DNA from: Orientallactaga sibirica
Taxonomy: Eukaryota > Chordata > Mammalia > Rodentia > Dipodidae
Assembly: GCA_036365145.1 (NCBI GenBank)
Contig: JAEOAD010000052.1
Coordinates: 16,103,501 to 16,167,500, forward strand
Length of the DNA: 64,000 nt
Reading direction: 5' to 3'
Shown: positions 21,413 through 31,882 of the stretch, in pieces
Numbering within the stretch: position 1 is the first letter of the stretch
Layout: each line of letters begins with the position of its first letter
Notes under the pieces: model-generated
What the model was told of the DNA's origin: nothing
Databases searched by the model: none
The model's input: the letters and a program-made list of their open reading frames with translations, nothing else
Program-made: the position numbers and the translations under genes

Positions 21413-21715
21413 GCACAAGTTCCCAGGACATGAGCATAAAAACAAGCCTCTGACACAAACTGCCTTTAGCCAAGAATGGACAAAGCTCTTTCTTTCCCTA
21501 TTAAGCCTAACTTACAGTCCACAGTTCTTACTGCATTTAGGTCCTTCAACTCTGACCAGAATGGTCCATGATTCTGTACTTACAGCACTGTAAGGCATCC
21601 TTAGACCAAGTTTGCACATCTGCCCCCTTTCCTCTTGCAAATCAAGTTCAAAGGCCAAAGCCACAGAATCAGGTTTCTAGCAGCAATAGCCCCACTCCTT
21701 TGGTACTGATTTTGC

Positions 21716-22091
21716 TGTTGTACTCATCTTCACATTGCTGGTAGAATGCGCCCAACCAAAAGCAGCTGATGGGAGAAAAGGGTTTGTTTTGGCTGACAGA
21801 CTCCAGGGGAAGCTTCATGATGACAGAGTGTGTGTGTGTGTGTGGGGGGAAGTGGCACAGAATGTGGCATGAACAGAGGGTGGACAGCACCTTCTGGCCA
21901 ACATCAGGTGGACAACAGCAGCAGGAGAGTGTGCCAAACACTGGCAAGGGGAAGCTCGCTATAACACCCATAAGCCCACCCCCAACAATATATCACCCCC
22001 AGGAGGCTCCAGTTCCCAAATTGCCACCAGCTGGGGACCTAGCAGTCAGAACACTTAAGTTTATGGGGGACACCTGAATCAAACCACCACA
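21716..22091 (-). repeat. 5' LTR of the MaLR provirus
   Basis: 376 bp, longer than its partner because of a (GT)n insertion near 21829-21844. Confidence 0.85.
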
Positions 22092-22340
22092 GGGGCCATC
22101 CTCAGTGGCTTCCAAACCTGCTAATAGCTATTTAGTTGTCTAACAGTAAGTTGTGTATATGGGCAGTTAAACTCAGATTTTCAGGTTCCAAAAACTCATG
22201 ATTTCTATATAGCCCCTTCATCAGACCGAATCCACTGATTTTTCATAGCCCCTCTAAATGTTGTTTGGGGTCATCTGAGCAAAAAGATCAGCCCTAGGTT
22301 TACTTGCAGAGGATTTTCAGCATTTAGTTAATTAATTTCA

Positions 22341-22461
22341 TTTTTTTTTTTTTGAGACAGTATCTTACTTAGTATGCTGGTTTGACCTTTAATTCATTAT
22401 GTAACCGAGGTTGTTCTCTGGTTTGGATCCTCCTGCTTCAGCTTACAAAGTTCTGGGATTA
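22341..22461 (-). mobile_element. Old B1 SINE
   Basis: Diverged minus-strand B1 (tttgagacagtatctta, agttctgggattacagg); its right end is the target of the LTR at 22467. Confidence 0.55.
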
Positions 22462-22466
22462 CAGGC

Positions 22467-22811
22467 TGTGGTGGTTTGATTCAGGTGTCCCCCATAAACT
22501 TTGGTATTCTGAATGCTAGTCTCCCCAGCTGATGGCAATTGGAAATTCAAGCCTCCTGGAGGCAGTGTATTGCTGGGGGCGGGCTTATGGGTGTTATAAC
22601 CAGTTTCCCCATGCCAGTGTTTGGCACACTCTCCTGTTGCTATTGTCCACCTGATGTTGGCCAGGGGGGTGATGTCCATCCTCTGCTCATGCCATCATTT
22701 TCCCTGCCATCATGGAGCTTCCCCGTCGAGCCTGTAAGCTAAAATAAACCTTGGTTTTTCCCACAGGCTGCTCTTGGTTGGGTGATTTCTACCAGCAACC
22801 TGACTGCAACA
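22467..22811 (+). mobile_element. Solo MaLR-type LTR
   Basis: 345 bp beginning tgtggtggtttgattcag and ending gcaaca, with AATAAA near 22744. Target site caggc (22462-22466) versus caggt (22812-22816). Same family as, but inverted relative to, the provirus next door. Confidence 0.88.
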
Positions 22812-22861
22812 CAGGTATAGTTTACAACATTCAGCAAATTTTACTCTTTAAAATACTATTG

Positions 22862-23068
22862 CTGGGGATGGAGAGATGGCTTAGCAGTTAAGGTGCTTGC
22901 CTGCAAAGCCTAAGGACCCAGGTTCGATTCCCCAGGACTCATATAAGCCAGATGCACATGGTTCTAGAGTTAGTTTGCAGTAGCTAGAGATCTGGTGTAC
23001 CCATTCTCTCTCCCTATTTTCTATCTGCTTCTTTTCTCTCTCTCTCACAAACAAACAAACAAATAAAT
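22862..23068 (+). mobile_element. DIP-type SINE
   Basis: Full length, short subtype, with (ACAA)n tail. Confidence 0.93.
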
Positions 23069-23507
23069 CATACTCCTGGTTTTCAGCTGCCATCTGCCTG
23101 CCTTCCTCTTTCCCAGCATTCTGGTCTGGAGCCCATGTACCAGTGGTAAAAAGCCCTTTGTGGCTGCTTTGACCTGGCACATGAACTTTCCCCTTTCTGC
23201 AGATCTTGTTACTAGAGGCACAGAGACAGAACCTGTCTGCCACCTCCTCCTGCTTGCCCTAAGACTGCTTTGAATTTGTGAACATAGCTTGTGTAGATTC
23301 AGAAAAACTGTCCAGGGACTGTGCCAGAATTCTTTATCCCAGTAAGAGCAGACGAAGAAGGTATTACAAGTGAGGTCCTCAACAAAATGTGGGAGGTCAC
23401 TGCATAAATAGGGGAACAGCTCTCCTGCAAGAGGGAATAGTATATTTGGTGGCTAAGAGACATGAGTCAGTGTGGAACCTATTTAGGACCTGCAGACCAT
23501 TCTAGAA
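23069..23507. other. Apparently unique DNA
   Basis: No repeat or coding feature recognised. Confidence 0.4.
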
Positions 23508-23516
23508 ATTTTATTT

Positions 23517-23567
<51 letters not shown>

Positions 23568-23757
23568 TGAGAGAGTGCATGTGTGTGTGTGAGAGAGAGA
23601 ATGACTGGGCACACCAATGCCTCTAGCCATTGCAAATGAACTCCAGATGCATGTACCACCATGTGCATCTCCCTTATGTGGGTTTTGGGGAACTGAATCT
23701 GGGTTCTCAGGCTTCACAGGCAAGCACCTTCACCACTAAGTCAACTCCCCAAACCCT
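23508..23757 (-). mobile_element. DIP-type SINE with long (ATTT)n tail
   Basis: Minus-strand short subtype. The tail is about 12 ATTT units followed by a GT/GA stretch. Confidence 0.92.
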
Positions 23758-24586
23758 CTAGAACTTTCTTTCACTAGCGCTTGCTCTTTTTAGTCAACAG
23801 AGTCAGGAGACCCAGAGGAGATTTCTTCTGAGCTTCATGTCCCCCTTAGGACTGCTGGCTTTGTGGGATTAAAGGTAGCTATCATTTACCCCAAACTATT
23901 TATGGAGACATTGGAGACATAGAGGAAGCATAGCTCTGTCCTGTGGTATAAACCGAATCAGATCATATCAGATGACAGCCCCCACCCACAGGAGATAGTT
24001 CCTGCAGGCCACAGTGAGTTACTCACGCAGTGGGATCGGGACCATTTTCCTATGAGTCTAAGCCAAGGGTATTATTCTGAAGTAAGCATCACTAATAATG
24101 GTGTCACCAATTCAACATGATGTCACTTAGTCTCTGTTTCTAGAGCCACATCATAAAATGAATTTTAATTTATCCTGGTGTTGTAAGCATTCATTAAATG
24201 GATGTCTGTGGAGTCCGGCACAGAGGAGGATTTATTGATAAATGGATACCACTAAGTGTAAGGCTTACAGCCAAATATGGGGCTCCAAGAGTAGACAGAC
24301 AAGGTCATTGCCTTCCTGAAGTTCAGGATTCAGTGGAGGAAAGGAAAGGAAAGGAATAAGCATGATATCAACATGCTCCTTGTAAATACCTATAAGGTCA
24401 GAGGGAGTTGGTTGCTGGGGGAAGAATAGATTCTTCAGTGGGACAGGGAACCAGAGGTGAACAGGGACAACCAGGACTATGTTGGCTTAGGTGCCAAGTC
24501 TGTGACAGGCCCTTGCCCAGAGCTTGATATTTATATCTCAGTTTTCATAACAGCCCTGTTACTGAATTAGGCCCACGTCACCTGTT
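23758..24586. other. Apparently unique intergenic DNA
   Basis: About 830 bp without recognisable repeats or coding potential, 4-5 kb upstream of the SLC35F6 promoter. Confidence 0.45.
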
Positions 24587-24960
24587 GCACAAAATGCCAA
24601 CATTAAAGCAATGAGTTTCACAGGAGAGAAAGAGTTTATTGGCATGGTGGACAACCATAGAAATAGGATACCTGAGTCTCAAATTTGCATTCCAAGAACA
24701 GGGCTTGGGGATATTTATAATATTAAGAAGCAGAGCAATTTGTCTGAAGCATGGGTTAAGACGATGTGGGGCAAAGCAGTCATTGGTCTGTGTTAGAAAA
24801 TGGGGATGTGGTCATTTTAAAAGGCTCCTGTTTCTCTAGGGACCAGGACCAGGGCCAGGCAGGAAAGCAATAACTAGTCCTCAGTTACCAGGGAAACCCA
24901 AAGCCACCTGGGTTATGGCCTTGAGCCCTTTCTAAATGCAGGGCAGAAGCAGAACAACCT
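24587..24960 (-). mobile_element. Possible retroviral LTR fragment
   Basis: On the minus strand it ends with ccaataaactctttctctcc, which resembles the poly(A) signal and R/U5 area of a retroviral LTR. Family and left end unclear. Confidence 0.35.
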
Positions 24961-24994
24961 CTTCTTAGAACTCTTGGAGGACTGGAGGCCTTCT

Positions 24995-25228
24995 TTTTTT
25001 GTTTTTGTTTGTTTATTTGTTTATTTTTGTAGAGAGACACAGAGAGAGACAGAGAGAGAGGGAGAGGAAGACAGAGATGGGCACGCCAGCAGCCTCTCTG
25101 GTCAAGTGCAGAATTGAGCCCTTGCATCACTTTGCATCTGGCTAAACGTGGGACCTGGAGATTGGAACCGGTGTCCTTAGGCTTAGGAGACAGGTGCCTT
25201 AACCGCTAAGCCATCGCTCCAGCCCTGG
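24995..25228 (-). mobile_element. DIP-type SINE, long subtype, partial
   Basis: Outermost element of a SINE pile-up. It has the long-subtype segment with cttgcatcactttgcatctgg but has lost about 40 bp around the ctgctgcgaac region. Confidence 0.9.
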
Positions 25229-25239
25229 TTTTGTTTTTT

Positions 25240-25366
25240 TTTTTTTTTTGTTTTTTTAGGGTCTCACTCTGGTCCAGGCTGACCTGGAATTAACTATGTA
25301 GTCTCAGGGTGGCCTTGAACTCATGGCGATCCTGACCTCTGAGTGCTGGGATTTCACGCCCGGCTC
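25240..25366 (-). mobile_element. B1 SINE with 19-bp target-site duplication
   Basis: Flanked by agccctggttttgtttttt at 25221-25239 and 25367-25385. It lacks part of the B1 right half. Confidence 0.92.
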
Positions 25367-25392
25367 AGCCCTGGTTTTGTTTTTTAGTCTCT

Positions 25393-25495
25393 TGGGCTGG
25401 AATTCCTCAAAGTCTCAGGGTGGCCTCAAACTACCGATCCACCTACCTCTGCCTCCCAAGTGCAGGGATTAAAGTCATGCGCCACCATGCCCAGC
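25393..25495 (-). mobile_element. Truncated B1 SINE
   Basis: Starts in mid-element at ctggaattcctcaaagtc; no T-rich end. Confidence 0.8.
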
Positions 25496-25508
25496 TAGGA
25501 GGCCTTCT

Positions 25509-25726
25509 TTTTAAAAAATATTTTATTTTTATTTATTTATTTGAGAGAGACAGGGAGAGAAAGAGAGAGAAAATGGGTGTGCTAAGGCCTCCAGTCTTGC
25601 TGCAAATGAACTCCAGAAGCATGCACCACCTTGTGTGTATCTGGATTATGTGGGTCCTTGGGATTTGAACCTGGGTCCTCTGGCTTTGCAGGCAAGCACC
25701 TTAACTGCTAAGTCTTCTCTCCATCC
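25509..25726 (-). mobile_element. DIP-type SINE, short subtype
   Basis: Inserted after a copy of the ggccttct target; nearly complete. Confidence 0.92.
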
Positions 25727-25749
25727 AAGACCTTCTTTATTTTTTAAAA

Positions 25750-25984
25750 AATGTATTTTGGGCTGGAGAGATGGCTTAGCAGTTAAGGCATGCCTGCGAA
25801 GCCTAAGGACCCTGGTTCGATTCTCCAGGTCCCACATAAGCCAGATGCACAAGGGCACGCACCAGTCTGGAGTTTGTTTGCAGTGGCTAGGGGTCCTGGC
25901 ACACCCATTCTCACTCTACCTCTCTCTCTTTCCCTCTTTCTGTCTCTAAATAAATAAATAAATAAAACTAAAATCTTAAAAAAG
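25750..25984 (+). mobile_element. DIP-type SINE, opposite orientation
   Basis: Full length, with (AAAT)n tail at the right. It faces the minus-strand copy that follows, giving a large inverted pair. Confidence 0.93.
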
Positions 25985-26008
25985 TATTTTATTTTATTTA
26001 TTTATTTT

Positions 26009-26050
<42 letters not shown>

Positions 26051-26200
26051 GGCACACCAGGGCTTTTAACCACTGCAAACAAACTCCAGACGTATGCACC
26101 ACTTTGTGCATCTGCCTTAAGTGGGTACTGGGGAATTGAACCTGGGTCCTTCACAGGCTTCACAGGCAAGTGCCTTAACTGCTGAGCCATCTCTTCAGCC
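25985..26200 (-). mobile_element. DIP-type SINE, short subtype
   Basis: Complete, with (AG)n of about 15 units on its tail side; its tail abuts the tail of the preceding plus-strand copy. Confidence 0.93.
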
Positions 26201-26213
26201 CTGGAGGCCTTCT

Positions 26214-26570
26214 ATATCTCCCATTTTCCATTGCTTCTCACAAATCTGTGCCCAGACATCTCTTTTCTCTAGAAACAACTTATTAAAGGACAACTTCACT
26301 TTGTTCATTGGATTTCCAAGGCACCCCTCTCTTTCTCTTCTCTCTCTCAGGCTTCACACACCCCTATGCCACCTTAGTACTTCTAACCTCCCTGATAACA
26401 GCTTAACTCTAAAACAGCATTTTTGTCTTAGCTCCTCTCTTATACCAGGCTGTCCCTCTTCTAGCCTGCCCTTTAAAAGTCTGTACATGTGTAATCAAAC
26501 TTTAAAACTTTCATGGACTATGTGTTCAAAACATGGTAATATTAGCATAGCCTGAGGGTAGAGTTTTCAG
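26214..26570. other. Continuation of the pile-up's host sequence
   Basis: Picks up the sequence interrupted at 24994. Not recognised; it could be the rest of the LTR-like element seen at 24587-24960. Confidence 0.35.
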
Positions 26571-26888
26571 CCTCCTGACATTGCTAAGTCACCCACTGGA
26601 CACCTTTGGCGACACAACTAAAGAGTTGGTATCTTCAATAAAAATGTCCTTCAAAAAATGTCCTTTAAGTGGACACAAAGATTGTAAGAGTCACAGAGTG
26701 GGGAAGAGTATCCTGAGGCATTGTCCCTCATATAGACTCATTGCTGCATTCATGATACCACAATGAAAACTGATAAACCCACTGAAGAAGGCCCTCAGTG
26801 GAATGGGGGTGGGGAGAGGAAACATAAGAGTATAACCTGATTGGAATGTGACCAATATGCAATATGATAAAAATAATAAAATTAAACG
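26571..26888 (+). mobile_element. Possible L1 3' end
   Basis: Ends gtgaccaatatgcaatatg followed by an A/T-rich tail with AATAAA. The G-rich gaatgggggtggggagagg is the type of tract found in rodent L1 3' UTRs. It differs from the L1 subfamily at 31.9 and 52.7 kb. Confidence 0.4.
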
Positions 26889-26945
26889 GCCTTCAAGTCC
26901 TTGAAGTAAGTAGGCAAGCATTACCATCAAAGATCCATACATTAG

Positions 26946-27145
26946 GGCTGGAGAAATGGCTTAGTGGTTAAGGCGTATGCAAAGCCTAAGGATCCAGGTT
27001 CGATTCTCCAGGTGCCACGTAAGCCAGGTGCACATGGTGGCGCATGCATCTGGAGTTCGTTTGCAGTGGCTGGAGCCCTGGTGTGCCCATTCTCTCTCTC
27101 TGACTCTAATAAACAAACAAACAAACAAACAAACAAGTAAATAAA
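26946..27145 (+). mobile_element. DIP-type SINE, first of a same-site pair
   Basis: Short subtype with (AAAC)n tail. Flanked by atccatacattag at 26933-26945 and 27146-27158. Confidence 0.95.
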
Positions 27146-27158
27146 ATCCATACATTAG

Positions 27159-27414
27159 GGCCGGAGAAATGGCTTAGCAGTTAAAGCACCTGCCTGCTAA
27201 GCCTAAGAACCCGATTCCAATCTCCAGGTCCCACGTTTAGCCAGATGCAAAGTGACACAAGGGTGCAATGCTGCACTTGCCCACAAGGGGGTGCACGCAT
27301 CTGGATTTCGTTCACAGCAGCTGAGAGACTGCTGGCGCGCCCATCTCTATCTGTCTCCCTCTCTCTCTGTCTCTCTCTTCAAAAATAAATAAAATAATAA
27401 AAATATTTTTAAAA
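27159..27414 (+). mobile_element. DIP-type SINE, long subtype, second of a same-site pair
   Basis: Flanked by the same atccatacattag at 27146-27158 and 27415-27427. It contains the long-subtype insert (cacaagggtgcaatgctgc). Confidence 0.95.
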
Positions 27415-27493
27415 ATCCATACATTAGAGGAGAACTAGTGGGAGACTAATAACATGTAACTCATCTTTGTGACTTCCAGAATTAGTGAGTTTT

Positions 27494-27762
27494 TAAAAAA
27501 ATATTTTTATCATTTTATTTATTTTTGGAGAGAGACACAGAGAGAGACAGACAGAGAGGGAGAGGGAGACAGAGATGGGCGGGCCAGCAGTCTCTTAGCT
27601 GCTGTGAACAAAATCCAGATGTGTGCGCCCCCTTGTCGTCAAATGCGGCATTGCACCCTTGCGTCATTTTGCATCTGGCTAAACGTGGGGCCTGGAGATT
27701 GGAACCAGCGTTCTTAGGCTTAGCAGGCAGGCGCCTTAACTGCTAAGCCATCTCTCCAGCTC
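27494..27762 (-). mobile_element. DIP-type SINE, long subtype
   Basis: Complete. Flanking gaattagtgagtttt occurs before 27494 and at 27763-27777. Confidence 0.95.
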
Positions 27763-27777
27763 GAATTAGTGAGTTTT

Positions 27778-28748
27778 AAAGCCAACTAAAAGCAAGTAAA
27801 TAAGGAAGACATGAGGGCTTCTAGCAGAGAAATAAGACGTTAGTTATAGATGACACCAGGCCAGCTGTGCTTGTTTACTGGTAATGATCAAAGTTGGGAT
27901 TTTTTTGTTTGTTTATTTTGAGACTCAAAATCAACATGTAGCCAGGATGACCTTGACCTCTTGATCCTCTTGCTTCGACTTCACCTCTTCAGTACTAGGA
28001 TAGCTTCAGGTAGAAAAGGGTTATTGCTACTTGCAGAACTGACCACAAGGACACACCAGGGTGGCTAGTCAGTCCTCACTCCAGGGAGTGAGCTACCAAA
28101 AGGTTCCAGTTCTCTGCCGCCTGGACAGGCTTCAGAGATGAAAACTAGCATTGACATTCCTGCCCCTTAGTGAGGAGGGAGCTTGGGGCTAAGGCATTAG
28201 GGCCTCAGGAGACAGAAATTCTGAGAAAAACAGAGGAACCATGTTTACATGCAAGCTTTGCAAAATCCGCCAGATTACTATTTGATGAAATTCAGGGATA
28301 AGGCTCAATTGGTATGTTGAATACAAATTTCCTTCATGCCTTTAGAAGCCCTAACTTCTTAACTTAAACGATGTATCTATAAACCAGCACAAATTCTCTT
28401 TCTTCCTTTCCCTCCTCCCTTCTTTTCTACTAACCTTTATCCCAACCCCAGTTATATTTAAAACTTGGTGAGGAGCTAAGCTCCTGGGAGAATTAGGTTT
28501 CTGTTAGAACCAGAATGTCTCCATTTTTGGACTCTGATCACCATTTCACAATTGTAATTCTGTTTCCCAAGAATGACCCAGACCAACCCTCCTAATTATC
28601 ACTTTCCTGGAATGGCCCAAACCACCTGTCCAATGATCACTTCCTTGCAGTGGCCCAATCCCTGAGGCAAGGTGGACTGCTCTGCAACCAAAGAACTCCA
28701 ATGCCCCCACTGCCTCATAAGTACCCCTAGCCTGTAAGGGAAGAGGCT
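27778..28748. other. Apparently unique DNA with an old B1 trace
   Basis: No gene. A very diverged minus-strand B1 may lie at about 27898-28000. The rest, including a pyrimidine-rich stretch near 28398-28430, is unassigned. Confidence 0.4.
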
Positions 28749-28757
28749 TTTAAATAT

Positions 28758-28796
<39 letters not shown>

Positions 28797-29011
28797 TTGT
28801 TTTACTTTTTTTATTTGCAAGAAGAGAGAGAGAGAGATAGAGGAGAAGCAGACAAAGAGAGAATGGGCACGCCAGGGCCTCTAGCCACTGCAAACGAACT
28901 CCAGATGCATGTGCCCCTTGTGCATCTGGCTTACGTGGGTCCTGGAGAATTGAACCGGGATCCTTTGGCTTCACAGGCAAATGCCTTACCCGCTAAGCCA
29001 TTTCTCCAGCC
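28749..29011 (-). mobile_element. DIP-type SINE
   Basis: Short subtype with an (ATTT)n tail of about 11 units on the left. Confidence 0.93.
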
Positions 29012-29012
29012 C

Positions 29013-29162
29013 CCCCCCTTTTTAAATTTTTCGAGGTACGGTCTTGCTCTAGCCCAGGCTGACCTGAAATTCACTATGTAGACTCATGCTGGCAAACTCA
29101 CAATCCTCCTGCCTCTGCCTCTTAAGTGCTGGTATCAAAGGCATGTGCCACCCACTCCTGGC
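29013..29162 (-). mobile_element. B1 SINE
   Basis: Minus-strand B1 directly abutting the DIP head; small internal deletion in the ggtggcct region. Confidence 0.9.
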
Positions 29163-29261
29163 CTTGGAAGTGGCTTTTGACATGCCTGGTCAGAGCTCTT
29201 CTTCAGTTTTCCCAAATCAAGCCTGTCTTAGCTATTGAGCCAAATCTTTCCTGCTTTTTAA

Positions 29262-29511
29262 AAAAATATTTTTTTAAATTTTTATTTTGAGAGAGAGACA
29301 GAGAGGGAGAGGAAGACAGATAGAAATGGGCACGCCAGCAGCCTCTCAGCTGCTGCGAGCGAAATCCAGATGTGTGGGCCCCTTTGTGGTCAAGTATGGC
29401 ATTGCGCCCTTGTGTCACTTTGCATCTGGCTAAACGTGCGACCTGGAGATTGGAACCGGCATTCTTAGGCTTGGGAGGCAGGTGCCTTAACCACTAAGCC
29501 ATCTCTCCAGC
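29262..29511 (-). mobile_element. DIP-type SINE, long subtype
   Basis: Flanked on both sides by tttcctgcttttt. Complete long-subtype middle. Confidence 0.95.
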
Positions 29512-29639
29512 CCTTTCCTGCTTTTTTCCTAACAGTAACCCCGAGGAAAGCCAGTGAGACCTTTGGTGGCTGGAGATAATGGTGACAGTGGCAGACTTAC
29601 CCTCCCACTTTCTTCATATAGGGATCTTGGCCCTCAGAG

Positions 29640-30440
29640 TTAAAGAGAAACAGGAGAAAACTCTTTTTTATAGGCAGTTATCCAGGGACAAAGGCCCAAG
29701 GAGAACATGGATGCCACCTTGCCTGCCCTAGCAGGACTAGAACCCAAGCCTGATCCAGTCTTATCCAAGCTGGCTGCACACAATTCCTCAGCAATAGCTT
29801 CCTGCTTCTTCCTCAGCCTAGCACACATGGGTGGGCTGGGCCCTCCTTGGTCAGCCTCTTGGGTCCACCAACCAATCAGGTCCCTCCCATACAATGTAAG
29901 TCTGATGACAAGCTTCATCTTAATTGGATGTTTAATACAAAAATGAGTATTTTTTACACATGTGTAAACTCTCTTGGCCCTCACATTCTTCTGGAGTCTG
30001 ACCCTTCTGGTCCTTGTTTTGGTAAGCTCTCCCCCTTGCCAGCCTTGCTGGAAGTGGGGAAGGGATTTCTTGTCTGGGCACTTTCTTTCCTGTCTTGTTT
30101 TTGGGTGTTTTCTCACTTCGTTCCATGCATGATTTCTGTGAGTCCTTTTCTTTCTCTTACTTTTTTCCTTAGAGTGAAGGAAGCCTTGTGGCTTGGGCTT
30201 TGCTGTCCACACGTGCATGTGTCTTTCCCACAGGCTCTTCCCTCTGAAGGAGGTTCTTTCCATTCTCCCCTCTCCCTTTCCAGTGGACAAAAGGGATAAT
30301 TTTCTTCAGGCTTGAGTCTTTTGTTTAGCCTTTTCCCTAGGTCCAATTCTCCCCAAAATAAAACTCATAATTCATAATTTATCCTTCTTGGAGTCTGTGG
30401 TTGTCAATTCTTTGCTAACATGGATAATAATCCAAAAATT
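29640..30440 (+). mobile_element. Retroviral LTR, class I-like
   Basis: Contains CCAAT-box-like ccaaccaatcaggtccc, an AATAAA at about 30356-30361 and, after the LTR end near 30420, attggggtccac, which resembles a proline/phenylalanine-type primer site. Left edge uncertain. Its 3' part resembles 38075-38150. The 216-codon minus-strand open frame across it is not a gene. Confidence 0.45.
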
Positions 30441-30539
30441 GGGGTCCACAAACCTGGGATCTCCTGAATCTTTATAGAATTTAATCCCTCCATGTACCTA
30501 AAATCCTGTATCCAGAGGAATAGTCTTTTCCTATTTTAT

Positions 30540-30620
30540 TTAGATTATTATATTTATTATTATTAATTTATTTATTACTATCAATTTATTATATTTATTT
30601 AGATTATTTTATTTAGATGA
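30540..30620. repeat. AT-rich (ATT/ATTT) tract
   Basis: Irregular ATT and ATTT repeats with duplicated tttagattatt. Confidence 0.75.
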
Positions 30621-30643
30621 AATCTGATTAAAGGTAAAAATCT

Positions 30644-30822
30644 GGGGGCTGTAGAGATGGCTCAGTGGTTAAAACACTTGCCTAGCGACCTGAGTTTGAT
30701 TCTCTAGTACCAACATAACTGGAGTTTGTTTGTAGTGGCTAGATGCCCTGGCATGACCATTCTCTCTCTTTCTCTGTCTATCTCTTTTCTCTTTGTCTCT
30801 CTGCTTGCAAATAAATAAATAA
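30644..30822 (+). mobile_element. DIP-type SINE with deletion
   Basis: Jumps from taccaacata to actggagtttg, losing about 30 bp in the middle. Confidence 0.9.
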
Positions 30823-30841
30823 CATATTAGATTAAAAGTTT

Positions 30842-30991
30842 GAGCACTTGGAAGGCAGAGGTAGGTGGATCGCCATGAGTTCGAGGCCACCCTGAGCCTA
30901 CATAGTGAATTCCAGGTCAGTCTGGGCTAGAGTAAAACCTACCTTGAACCACCCCCCCCCAAAAACAAACAAACAAACAACAACAACAAAA
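30842..30991 (+). mobile_element. 5'-truncated B1 SINE
   Basis: Begins at the gagcacttgg position; the flank aaaagtttga is repeated at its tail. The 5' truncation suggests incomplete reverse transcription. Confidence 0.9.
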
Positions 30992-30999
30992 AGTTTGAA

Positions 31000-31110
31000 T
31001 CAGGCATGGTGGTACAGGCCTATGATGCTTATACACAAGAGGCTGAGCAGGAGGATCGTGAGTTCCAGACCAGCCTAGGCTACATACAGAGACCCTGTCT
31101 CAAACCAAAT
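31000..31110 (+). mobile_element. Old B1-like element
   Basis: Diverged B1 (caggcatggtggtacaggcc, ccagcctaggctacata). Confidence 0.55.
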
Positions 31111-31111
31111 A

Positions 31112-31137
31112 GCAGCAGCAGCAGTGGCGGCGGCAGT
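31112..31137. repeat. Short GC-rich trinucleotide repeat
   Basis: (CAG)4 running into (CGG)-like units at the end of the old B1. Confidence 0.85.
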
Positions 31138-31379
31138 AGAACCAGCTTATGTGGAGTTTCAAGTTAAATTAAAGGGGCCAAACTTAGCAAAGTTTCAGTA
31201 AAGGAAGAAAGTTTACTGACTTAGGAGTGTCTTTACCATAGAAGCTTTCAGTGAGATGCCACAATGAGAGAAGACAGATCTTTCTTTATGTCCCCTGTCA
31301 AAAGACAAAATTACCACACTTTAGTTATGGGTCTACTTAGCATTTATTCCCATTGGGCAGCAGCAGAACAGTGGTATAT

Positions 31380-31540
31380 TAGATGCTTTTTTTGTTGGTA
31401 TAACAAAATTTCTGACAAAGTCAACTTAAGAAGGCAGAAAGGAAGGAAGGTTTTATTTCACTCGTAGTTTGGGGGTGTATTCATTATGGTGAGGAAGGTG
31501 TGCCTGCAAGGGGATGAGGCAGTTAGTAAGCAGAGAGATG
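31380..31540 (-). mobile_element. Possible MaLR LTR fragment
   Basis: Resembles the LTR 3' area (ggtataacaaaatttctgac ... gttttatttcactcgtag). Truncated by the SINE that follows. Confidence 0.35.
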
Positions 31541-31565
31541 AATGCTGGTGCTCAGCATACTTTCT

Positions 31566-31796
31566 CTTTTTTATTTTTTATTATTTATTTTTGAGAGAGA
31601 GACAGAGAGAGAGAAAGAATGGGCGTGCCAGGGCCTTCAGTCACTGTGAACAAACATCAGATGTGTGCCCCCCCCCTTGTGCAACATTGTGAGCTTGCAT
31701 CACTATGTGTCTGCTACGTGGGACCAGGAGATTCAAACATGAGTTCTTAGGCTTCTCAGACAAGCGCCTTAACTGCTAAGCCATCTCTCCAGCACT
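31566..31796 (-). mobile_element. DIP-type SINE, intermediate form
   Basis: Has part of the long-subtype middle (gtgagcttgcatcactatgtg) but is shorter than other long copies. Confidence 0.9.
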
Positions 31797-31798
31797 AA

Positions 31799-31882
31799 TT
31801 TTTTTTTTTTTTTTTGGTAAGGTCTCACTCTGGCTCAGGCTGACCTGGAATTCACCATGTAGTCCAAGGGTGACCTCAAACT
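31799..31882 (-). mobile_element. B1 SINE truncated at the L1
   Basis: T-rich end and first half of a minus-strand B1; stops at gacctcaaactc where the L1 3' end begins. Confidence 0.8.

Larger units (their letters stand above)
20678..22091 (-). mobile_element. Non-autonomous MaLR provirus with both LTRs
   Basis: Two LTRs in the same orientation (20678-21024 and 21716-22091) enclose 691 bp of non-coding internal sequence. Read on the minus strand, the internal part begins with a MaLR-like primer region (taccaaaggagtgggg) and ends with a purine-rich tract (gggggtcaggggcagaa) just before the 3' LTR. Both are the expected landmarks. No gag or pol reading frame is present, as is normal for MaLR. 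No clean 5-bp target duplication found. Confidence 0.85.

Noticed and set aside
21025..21715. Search for gag/pol in the MaLR provirus
   Set aside because: Internal part is too short and without reading frames, as usual for this non-autonomous group.
29640..30290. 216-codon minus-strand open frame, the longest in the window
   Set aside because: Lies across an LTR, is basic and low in complexity, has no family motif and is overlapped by plus-strand frames.
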